Notes under the pieces: model-generated
Seen by the model: the letters and a program-made list of their open reading frames with translations, nothing else
What the model was told of the DNA's origin: nothing
Databases searched by the model: none
From: JBKHYJ01 sp046565505
GTDB taxonomy: Bacteria > Acidobacteriota > Blastocatellia > UBA7656
Assembly: GCA_046565505.1 (NCBI GenBank)
Contig: JBKHYJ010000122.1
Location: 1-27,707, forward strand
DNA: 27,707 nt
Direction: 5' to 3'
Shown: positions 1-5,724 of the stretch, piece by piece
Layout: the number at the start of each line of letters is the position of its first letter
How positions within the stretch are numbered: position 1 is the first letter of the stretch
Translations under genes and position numbers: made by a program

Positions 1-1
1 T

Positions 2-82
2 AGCTTGCGCGTCACGCCGGCTATGGAAGCGGGAATAACCACAAGCGTGTGGACACTGAAAGATTTACTCTCCGCAATCTAA
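2..82 (+). CDS. 3' end of an IS1-like transposase (partial)
   Basis: The window opens inside a reading frame that starts at base 2 and stops with TAA at 80-82. The 26 visible codons read ...RVTPAMEAGITTSVWTLKDLL..., which resembles the extreme C-terminus of DDE transposases of the IS1 type, where a 'TLRVTPAMEAGI..HVWTLEELL' ending is common. Only the tail is visible, so the catalytic residues cannot be checked and it is unknown whether the copy is intact. The family call rests on recalled resemblance of a short tail. No inverted repeat ending the element could be identified with confidence in the following 100 bases. Confidence 0.6.
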   Translation, partial: SLRVTPAMEAGITTSVWTLKDLLSAI

Positions 83-198
83 CTTTCCGTTTGCATCTCG
101 CGTACTTTGCGCTACACTTGCCCAGACTTGCCACACAGATATTTAGTCGCCACAAGTGCGGCATGTCGCAGTCGAGTTGTAGTCACTAACTTAGATTA

Positions 199-441
199 TT
201 AAGATTTCAGTCTAAGCCAGAGCAGCATAGCCACAAGAAGCATCCCTAATTCTGAAGTAGCATCAGCAGGAGCATCGCTTTGATTACTGGTCGCGCTCCG
301 AGTTGCCGGGTATTCGCCTTCATCACAAACGCAACTAGGACTTCCACACTCGCAATATAGATTTCCGGGTACTGTATGTCCCGCAAAACACGGAAAGGAC
401 AAAGCGAAAGTGAGCAATAAAACAGCCGATAATCTTTTCAT
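199..441 (-). CDS. small secreted Cys-containing peptide with C-terminal hydrophobic segment
   Basis: This is an 80-residue product. Residues 1-20 form a signal peptide (MKRLSAVLLLTFALSFPCFA, cleavage after CFA or FAG likely). A short mature region follows with four closely spaced cysteines (CECGSPSCVC). After a Ser/Thr/Ala-rich linker comes a C-terminal hydrophobic helix (GMLLVAMLLWL) ending in RLKS, like a sorting or membrane-retention tail. A very good Shine-Dalgarno (GGGAGG, complement of 444-452) stands just upstream of the ATG, which strongly supports translation. The gene is divergent to the TPR gene, and the two 5' ends overlap: the CATG at 439-442 contains a start codon on each strand. 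No function is recognised. It could be a surface peptide or the precursor of an exported signal. The reality of the gene is more certain than any role. Confidence 0.7.
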   Translation of the reverse strand: MKRLSAVLLLTFALSFPCFAGHTVPGNLYCECGSPSCVCDEGEYPATRSATSNQSDAPADATSELGMLLVAMLLWLRLKS

Positions 442-1399
442 GTTTCCTCCCTTAGCAACGGAATACGCCGGATTCTATCAAGGGTTATTAAGGAGAGTTG
501 CGAGTTACCAGCAATTAGGCAATAGACTAATCTGGCAAGGGGAGCAAGCACACGCATTCCGTCAGTTCGACAAAGTAAAGGAAGTTGGCCGGATGCTCTC
601 TAACATACCCATCAAAAGTTATCAGGCAATCGGGAATTACTTCTTGGCCGTCGCTTTCAATAACAAAGGGAACGGAGATCAAGACAAAGCAAGAAAGTTG
701 TTTGAACTTGCTTCTGAAACTGCGCCCGCACAGTACAGAGGGAAAGCGATTCTTTCATTAGGCGCAGTGTCATTCAATACAAGAGATTTCGATTCCGCGC
801 TCTACTACTTCAAAGAAACTCTAAAGATGGGCGGGGTGAGCGTCGCCAGCATGGAAGCAATTAGAGGTATAGCACTCCTACACGCGACGGATGGTAGCCA
901 CGGGCGGGCTATTAAAGATATTGAAAGCATCCTGCCTGTCATCAGGCATGCCCCGGCTCATACTTACTTCGATGTTCTCAACTCGTTAGCGGTAGAGCTT
1001 GGCGCAGTAGGCCGCATAGATGAGGCAAGAAACGTCAGCCGGATTGTATTAGCGTCACCGTTCGCCCCTGCCTACCCGGAATGGCAAGACACACATGCTG
1101 AATTAAACTTGAAACAGGAGAGTCGTTCCAGCGTCACAATCACGCGGCCTAGAAAGCTGCCCGAACAGCAGCCAAAACCCAAGCAGGGCAAGCCAAAGGA
1201 CAACGTGATAAAGTTCCCGCTGGCGGAGAGGCTATCTACTAAATCCGCCCCTGACGAGAGCGGATTCAGCATCCCGCTCGCCCCTCTTCAGGCGCTAGGC
1301 TTAATACTCAAGGCGGTACTCGGGCGCAGGATCACTGATGAAGAAGTAGAGAATATATGCAACAACTACTACGAGGTAATTATGGACTGGTACTCTTAG
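410..1399 (+). CDS. TPR-repeat protein, probably cytosolic
   Basis: This is a 329-residue protein with no signal peptide. Residues about 72-220 consist of helical pairs typical of tetratricopeptide repeats (for example AIGNYFLAVAFNNKGNGDQD and AILSLGAVSFNTRDFDSALY). A Lys/Pro-rich linker (about 238-265), an NVIKFPLAERL segment and a short helical C-terminal domain (about 285-329) follow. TPRs bind peptides or protein partners; no enzymatic or DNA-binding domain is visible. The start used here is GTG at 410, with AAAGGA about 10 bases upstream. ATG at 440 (MFPPLATEYAGF...) is an alternative that would avoid most of the overlap with the divergent small gene, but it lacks a good ribosome-binding site. 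Flanking secreted-peptide genes on the opposite strand on both sides suggest a possible functional link. Base composition is more AT-rich than the pilus genes, consistent with an accessory region. Confidence 0.75.
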   Translation: MSNKTADNLFMFPPLATEYAGFYQGLLRRVASYQQLGNRLIWQGEQAHAFRQFDKVKEVGRMLSNIPIKSYQAIGNYFLAVAFNNKGNGDQDKARKLFELASETAPAQYRGKAILSLGAVSFNTRDFDSALYYFKETLKMGGVSVASMEAIRGIALLHATDGSHGRAIKDIESILPVIRHAPAHTYFDVLNSLAVELGAVGRIDEARNVSRIVLASPFAPAYPEWQDTHAELNLKQESRSSVTITRPRKLPEQQPKPKQGKPKDNVIKFPLAERLSTKSAPDESGFSIPLAPLQALGLILKAVLGRRITDEEVENICNNYYEVIMDWYS

Positions 1400-1527
1400 G
1401 CTATCGCCGCGAGGGTTGGGCGCAGGCTGCCTGATAAATAATCTTGGACTTTTGGTGCAAAGCCCCTACTACCAGTGCCCTTATTAGCAAACTGCGACCC
1501 CACAACAAACTGCGAGGATTTTAAGAT

Positions 1528-1806
1528 TTAACAAATTTGGCAGCCACAACAAACGTCAACTACTTCCGAGTAGTAGTAAGGCGAACCGACCCCGGTAGAA
1601 GTTGCTGTCCCATCGCACTTGAAATAACGAGTGCCGACCTCAGTTGTGTGGCTCTCATCACTGTAATAGTGAACTAGAGTCGAGTATCTGGGACACGTGG
1701 CCGTAGAAGCAACTCTACTCGACGGAAGGAAAGCACCTGACAGCACCAGCGTCGAAACTAATGCTACCAAAGCGAGCGGTCTCTTTACTCTAGAATATAG
1801 GTTCAT
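1528..1806 (-). CDS. DUF6289-like small secreted cysteine-rich peptide
   Basis: This is a 92-residue product with an N-terminal signal peptide (hydrophobic LALVALVSTLVLSGAFL). The mature part has the pattern YYSDxxHTTxVGxxxxxCxG...GxxxxYY...C, which matches the DUF6289 family as I remember it (tyrosines and a 'HTTxVG' turn). It ends in a cluster of four cysteines, VCCGCQIC. A strong Shine-Dalgarno (AGGAGG, complement of about 1811-1817) precedes the ATG at 1806. The family is defined by sequence only and no biochemical role is known to me. It could be a structural, antimicrobial or signalling peptide. It is convergent with the TPR gene (stop 1399), with 128 bases between them. Confidence 0.72.
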   Translation of the reverse strand: MNLYSRVKRPLALVALVSTLVLSGAFLPSSRVASTATCPRYSTLVHYYSDESHTTEVGTRYFKCDGTATSTGVGSPYYYSEVVDVCCGCQIC

Positions 1807-2020
1807 GGCCCCTCCTAAAGTTGGGACTTTTAGGAACGTTCATCGCACCTCACAAAGCGTTGTGCTATATATATCACACAGGCCATACGAATAAAAGTAA
1901 AATAAGAAGCCATCATTTTAGGTTATTTGGCAAAAAAGATTCTAAGGCCGGCAACACAAGATTAGGACACTACCAAAATTGAAGCGCGAACGCATGCCCT
2001 ATAATGTCATGAGTGAGGTT

Positions 2021-2048
2021 AGTTAATCAGGCGGCGGCCTCATTAACT
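2021..2048. repeat. inverted repeat, 12-bp stem with one mismatch
   Basis: AGTTAATCAGGC at 2021-2032 and GCCTCATTAACT at 2037-2048 pair with a single mismatch around a 4-base loop (GGCG). No T-run follows on either strand, so a terminator role is not evident. Confidence 0.55.
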
Positions 2049-2080
2049 GAGTAGGCCAAAGGCGGCGTCCCAGAAAGGAA

Positions 2081-2117
2081 ATGCCTGTAAGCTCGTTTCT
2101 CCTGAGCTTACAGGCAT
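2081..2117 (-). terminator. perfect 14-bp hairpin, possibly the displaced pilC terminator
   Basis: ATGCCTGTAAGCTC (2081-2094) and its exact complement (2104-2117) flank a 9-base loop. Read on the minus strand, the stem is followed by the T-rich TTCCTTTCT, a weak to moderate terminator tail. With the 2191-5719 element removed, this hairpin would lie about 70 bases beyond the pilC stop codon, a natural place for its terminator. Confidence 0.5.
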
Positions 2118-2185
2118 GAAACCTTTAAGGCGCGGCCCGGAAGTTCCCGGTCTCGCGAATGGGAGTTTCTGAATCCCCTCGGCCT

Positions 2186-2190
2186 TTCAG
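2186..2190. repeat. left copy of the candidate target-site duplication TTCAG
   Basis: TTCAG directly abuts the CCTGAC end of the left inverted repeat. The same five bases directly abut the matching end on the right (5720-5724). A 5-bp direct repeat at symmetrical offsets is what transposition of IS21, Tn3, Tn7 or Tn402-like elements produces. Confidence 0.6.
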
Positions 2191-2273
2191 CCTGACAGGC
2201 ATTCATATTATTCCAAACTGGTCATCCATATTCCGTCGAATTTGACGAAATCGAGACATTCATATCATTCCCC
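2191..2273 (+). repeat. left end with three iterated CATTCATAT-like boxes
   Basis: Boxes lie at about 2197-2214 (AGGCATTCATATTATTCC), 2220-2235 (GGTCATCCATATTCCG) and 2253-2271 (GAGACATTCATATCATTCC). They point into the element and are likely transposase-binding sites. They match the right end in inverted orientation. Confidence 0.6.
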
Positions 2274-2377
2274 TTGCGACTAAATGTAAGATAAAGGGGC
2301 ACTAATAAGCTATCTGCGAATATACATATGTAGAAAACATTGGCTCAATAGTTTTTTGCAGTCTACAGGCTTATTTG

Positions 2378-2426
2378 TTACTGGAAGCATAAGTTTGCCG
2401 CTTTGGCAAACTTATGCTTCCAGTAA
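2378..2426 (-). terminator. perfect 22-bp hairpin downstream of the 937-residue protein gene
   Basis: The left arm 2378-2399 and right arm 2405-2426 are exact complements over 22 bases with a 5-base loop (GCTTT). It begins 60 bases beyond the stop codon of the minus-strand cargo gene, so it probably ends that transcript, although no T-run follows. A stem this long and perfect is unusual and might also stabilise the mRNA end or be a recombination feature. Confidence 0.5.
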
Positions 2427-2486
2427 GGGGCCTTCCTCTCTCCGGTAGTTCGTGCCGGAGGCCGTGGGCATTCGAAAGCGGCGGCG

Positions 2487-5300
2487 CTAAAGGCGGTTGT
2501 ATTTACAGTAGGGAACCTTACCTATCGAGTCGTCGATCAAGTCAAGGGCCTCCTCTGCCGACCTCAAGGGGATGCTCTCGCAGAGTAGTTTATTGCCCGA
2601 CTTCACCTCGACCCAGTAAGTCCCCGAAGAATGTCGGGGCGCGCCATACGGCCCGCCCTCCTTCATCAACTCGCGAAGTTTTTCAACGGCCTCATCACAC
2701 TCCCTTCTACTCTCGAACGTCTCCGCGGCCCAGTAGTGCAGCCGGTTTTTCTTCAAGATCGAAAAGGTGAACTCATCGTCCTCGATGCGGGCTAGCCGGA
2801 TTTCAAACTGGTTCTCGAAGATCGAATCAACTCGCTCTTTAAGTAGCGGGAAGGAGACAAGGTAGTTGAGCATCCTCCCGCTTTGCAGACTGTGGGCAAC
2901 AATCAGGAAGAAACATATTTTGAGTCCGAGGGCGGCGGTCAGCACCGACGTCCTGACCATCTGTAAGACGGGGGTGTTCTGGGCAAAAGCTATGAACAAC
3001 GACTGTATTGAGGCATAGGCGAACAGCATCCAGATTAACCGCGATGGCAGGCTGAACAACTTGCTGTCCATCCTCGCGATGAGCAACGCCAGGACGACGG
3101 CGCTCAGCAGGCCCGTCACGCCGTCGAACACCGTCGCGTAATCCCTCAAACTCCCTCCCGACAGCGCCGGCCCGCCCAGCAATCCGATTAAGAGTAGGTA
3201 GACTGCAATGAGCAGGAGGACGCCGAAGGTGGAGTAGTTAACCAGCAACTTCTGCCTCGCTCCGAAGCGCTTATGCCTTGCCTCGAAGTGCTTGCGCATC
3301 ATTTCGGAGCCATTAAGCGTCACGCCCGGGGGCCCGGCGAAGGCGGGCGAATGCAGGACGACGAAACACCAGAAAGCGCACATGAGGTTCAGGCTGGCAA
3401 ACAAAAATTCGAGCGCCGGGAAGAGTAATATCTTCAACATGTGCCCGAAGGTTCGCTCCTCGTCCCCGCTGAAGACTATTAGCAGCTTGAGTAGGAAGAT
3501 GGCGTAGAGCAGAAGCGTCACGCACCAGAAATATAGAAAGTATCTCTTGAATTTCTTTAACTGGTCCTCGACATCCTTTACCGAATCTCCGTGCTCCAGC
3601 GGCTCGTTGAATATGCTCCGCGCCGTGTCGGCTGCCTTCTCGCGGCCGAAGTCGTTATCCTCTGATATCAGGCGGAGCGTCACGATCATTAATGCCACGA
3701 ATACGAGCTGGGCGACGCCGATGACAAATGCGGCCCCGGGCGGCGGCATCAGAATCTTCGAGACAACGAAGACGGCGCCGCTCCGCAGGTCGCCGCCCCA
3801 GTCCTGCATTTCTGGAAGCACCTGAGAGCCGATGAGGGAGCCGAAAAAGTGGGTGATCGCGACCCATCCGATCACCTCGCTCACTCCCAGGGAATAGCGC
3901 CTAAGCAACTCGGACACGACCAAACCGAGGCGCTCGCGCGTCCTCTGCGGCTGGGTTCTCTCCGACCTTTCCGGCGCGCGCGGACGTTCCCGGCGCGCCC
4001 TCCTATACCTCTTGGCCGAGCGAGGAAGGGCGGAGCGGCCGGACTTCACCAGCCCTGCGAATACGGACGCCGCTCCAGCGGCGGGCCCGCCCTCTCCTTC
4101 GACACGTCTGCGGAGGACGGGAAAGCAGGTCAGGTAGTTCAGCATCTTCCCCGTTTGCAGCGCATAGAAGATGATCAGGAAAAAATAGATTTTGGAGATG
4201 AAGACGAAAATCAGGACAAGGGTGGTTATCGTCTTCAATAATTCCGAGTCGCTGAGTTCGAAGACGAGGAAGAAGGGCTGCACGGCAGCGTACGAGTACA
4301 GGATGGAGATCAGCCAGGAGCGCAGTCCGACCAGCTTGCTGTCGAGCCGCGCGACCAGCAGGGCGAGAACCACCGCATTGATCACCCCGCTCAGCGCATC
4401 GAAGATAGAGACGTACTCCCCCGCCGACCTGGCATCGAATTCGCCCCATTTGAGAACAAGGAACGAGAAGAACAGAATTATCAGGGATCCGACGGCGACG
4501 ACCGAGCCGACCAAGTACTTCCACTCCTTCTTCTTCACCTCGTCCGGCCTTATGTACATGACGAGAAAACACGAGAAGATGAACAGCAGCGTAAAGTTGT
4601 TAAAGAAGAAGGCGAGCGACGAGAAGATCAGCTTAGTATGAGCCTTTTCTAGCTCCGACTTCTCGGCGTCGCCCGTGTGATTTTCGTGTGCCGCACCGCG
4701 CGTCTCGTCGGTGATGCTGAGACTCATCTCGCCTTTGAACTCCTCCACCGGCCCGTCGCTCTTGCCGTTGAACGAGAGGGAGATTTCTTTACCGCCGGGT
4801 TCTTTCCCACGCTCAATGTTCGCCTCGTAGGTGTGCTGGCAGGCGAAGGATACGTACAGGCACAGCATCCCGATCCAGAACCAGAGGAAGCGTCGCTTGA
4901 AAGTTCTTAACTGCTCCTTGCTGATCTCGAGGGCTTCGTCAACACTCTGCTCACCACTCTTAGGCCTCTTGAAAACGCGTTCATAGACGAGCTTTACGCG
5001 GTACGAGCCGCGCTCGTTGTCGTCGAGGACTTTAATCAGAACCAGAATGAACACCGCTATGAATACGATGTGGGCGTAATCGACGATGAGCTTGGCTTTC
5101 ATCGGCTCGAGGAGCTTGTCGTGCTCGAGGCCATGCGAGACGTAGTAGACCTCCTCCGCTATGAAGAGGATGATGCCCAGTACCGCAACGATCTGACTTA
5201 CGAACAGCGTGGTCTGGCCCCGCAGCCACGAGGAGAAATGCTGATTGGGTAGAGGTGGCTGGTCCTGGCTGACGTCCATTGCATGCGCGTGAGATGTCAT
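2487..5300 (-). CDS. large membrane protein made of two homologous halves, unknown function
   Basis: The product has 937 residues. The first half (about 23-400) and second half (about 470-823) have the same layout: membrane helices, a cytosolic or external loop, further helices, then shared motifs. AVVLALLVARLDSKL (309-323) recurs as AVVLALLIARMDSKL (734-748), and LQTGKMLNYLTCFP (381-394) recurs as LQSGRMLNYLVSFP (805-818). A basic, Arg-rich linker (about 420-458) joins the halves. The C-terminus (about 830-937) is soluble, with two short repeats (FTFSILKKNRLHYWAAETFES..., YWVEVKSGNKLLCES...) that vaguely recall DUF1508/YegP-like modules. No known catalytic motif, transporter signature or transposase motif is seen. 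The start at 5300 has AGGGG upstream; the ATG at 5279 is an alternative. It is the only clear gene inside the 2191-5719 element, so it is probably its cargo. Confidence 0.8.
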   Translation of the reverse strand: MTSHAHAMDVSQDQPPLPNQHFSSWLRGQTTLFVSQIVAVLGIILFIAEEVYYVSHGLEHDKLLEPMKAKLIVDYAHIVFIAVFILVLIKVLDDNERGSYRVKLVYERVFKRPKSGEQSVDEALEISKEQLRTFKRRFLWFWIGMLCLYVSFACQHTYEANIERGKEPGGKEISLSFNGKSDGPVEEFKGEMSLSITDETRGAAHENHTGDAEKSELEKAHTKLIFSSLAFFFNNFTLLFIFSCFLVMYIRPDEVKKKEWKYLVGSVVAVGSLIILFFSFLVLKWGEFDARSAGEYVSIFDALSGVINAVVLALLVARLDSKLVGLRSWLISILYSYAAVQPFFLVFELSDSELLKTITTLVLIFVFISKIYFFLIIFYALQTGKMLNYLTCFPVLRRRVEGEGGPAAGAASVFAGLVKSGRSALPRSAKRYRRARRERPRAPERSERTQPQRTRERLGLVVSELLRRYSLGVSEVIGWVAITHFFGSLIGSQVLPEMQDWGGDLRSGAVFVVSKILMPPPGAAFVIGVAQLVFVALMIVTLRLISEDNDFGREKAADTARSIFNEPLEHGDSVKDVEDQLKKFKRYFLYFWCVTLLLYAIFLLKLLIVFSGDEERTFGHMLKILLFPALEFLFASLNLMCAFWCFVVLHSPAFAGPPGVTLNGSEMMRKHFEARHKRFGARQKLLVNYSTFGVLLLIAVYLLLIGLLGGPALSGGSLRDYATVFDGVTGLLSAVVLALLIARMDSKLFSLPSRLIWMLFAYASIQSLFIAFAQNTPVLQMVRTSVLTAALGLKICFFLIVAHSLQSGRMLNYLVSFPLLKERVDSIFENQFEIRLARIEDDEFTFSILKKNRLHYWAAETFESRRECDEAVEKLRELMKEGGPYGAPRHSSGTYWVEVKSGNKLLCESIPLRSAEEALDLIDDSIGKVPYCKYNRL

Positions 5301-5603
5301 TCTTAGCCCCTAACATTCTTGTTGTAGGTACAACCGGAGTAAGGCCAGTGGAGATAGGCCAGCGAACGGAAGAGACTTTATAACTGGGAGAGAGAGATGG
5401 CAAGATTTTTGTACTTTCGGCAAGAGGATGCTTCCATTTTCAGATCAGGGTTCACCTTTCCATTTCCAAAGATTTACAGCGAAAGCCGATTTTTTAATGG
5501 GAGGAATGGTAATAGCTGTATATAAGCACAAAGGAAAAACTATCGATCATATTCTCGCCATAAATGAGGTGAAATTAGCCTCTAGGGAAAACTATTTAAA
5601 AAA
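5301..5603. other. AT-rich non-coding region upstream of the cargo gene
   Basis: No convincing gene is present. The region is markedly AT-rich from about 5400 onward and probably contains the promoter of the minus-strand 937-residue protein gene, but no clear -35/-10 pair was found. Confidence 0.5.
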
Positions 5604-5654
5604 ATGCTATCGCCGGTAAGCTTCGTATTTATCTACACTTACCGGCGATAGCAT
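5598..5654 (-). terminator. perfect 17-bp hairpin followed by T-run, terminator for the pilC side
   Basis: Arms 5604-5620 and 5638-5654 are exact complements over 17 bases (ATGCTATCGCCGGTAAG and its complement) around a 17-base loop. On the minus strand the stem is followed by six T residues (complement of 5598-5603), the classical rho-independent form. It lies about 65-120 bases past the pilC stop, inside the right end of the mobile element, and would stop pilus-operon transcription from entering the cargo gene. Confidence 0.75.
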
Positions 5655-5719
5655 GATATGGCTGTCCCAAATGGCAGAATATGAATGTCCCTGGCGGCAA
5701 ATTATGAATGCCGGTCAGG
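5653..5719 (-). repeat. right end with three iterated CATTCATAT-like boxes
   Basis: On the minus strand, boxes read CCGGCATTCATAATTTGCC (5695-5713 region), GGGACATTCATATTCTGCC (5672-5690) and GGGACAGCCATATCATGC (5651-5668). They mirror the left end in order and spacing for the first two boxes. The innermost box overlaps one arm of the terminator hairpin. Confidence 0.6.
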
Positions 5720-5724
5720 TTCAG
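5720..5724. repeat. right copy of the candidate target-site duplication TTCAG
   Basis: TTCAG directly abuts the right end (GTCAGG at 5714-5719). Its complement CTGAA contains the TGA stop codon of pilC, so the duplication preserved the end of that gene. Confidence 0.6.

Larger units (their letters stand above)
1807..2185. other. non-coding region left of the mobile element
   Basis: No convincing gene lies in 1807-2185. The left part (about 1860-2010) is AT-rich and may contain the promoter of the minus-strand DUF6289-like gene. The right part (about 2118-2185) is GC-rich and, if the 2191-5719 element is removed, becomes the original sequence downstream of pilC. Two hairpins (2021-2048 and 2081-2117) are listed separately. 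Confidence 0.6.
2191..5719. mobile_element. 3.5-kb non-autonomous element with iterated inverted-repeat ends and one cargo gene
   Basis: The two ends, read inward, match ungapped at 38 of the first 56 bases by hand count; the first 16 match at 15. Both begin CCTGAC(A/C)GGCATTCATA. Each end has three iterated boxes of the GRCATTCATAT kind. The flanks carry the same 5-mer TTCAG. Iterated boxes at the ends resemble IS21-family ends (also Tn7/Tn402-like), but the interior encodes no recognisable istA/istB or other transposase. The only convincing gene is the 937-residue membrane protein. Its base composition is less GC-rich than the neighbouring pilus genes. The element lies exactly at the pilC stop codon, which falls within the duplicated 5-mer, so pilC stays intact. 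The alternative is that two unrelated degenerate IS ends happen to face each other. Confidence 0.6.

Noticed and set aside
2021..2426. Cluster of hairpins considered as a CRISPR or integron array
   Set aside because: The stems have different sequences, there are no regular spacers, and no cas or integrase gene is nearby.
2414..2770. 118-codon plus-strand reading frame at the end of the cargo gene
   Set aside because: It is Ser/Arg/Pro-rich, antisense to the conserved C-terminal module of the 937-residue protein, and starts in a hairpin arm.
5428..5619. 63-codon plus-strand reading frame inside the mobile element
   Set aside because: It has no good ribosome-binding site and no family match, and its end runs through the terminator hairpin arm; probably chance in AT-rich DNA.
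2193..5717. Element ends placed at TGAC/GTCA instead of CCTGAC/GTCAGG
   Set aside because: With TG/CA ends the flanking five bases (CAGCC and GGTTC) do not match, whereas the CC/GG ends give the identical TTCAG on both sides.
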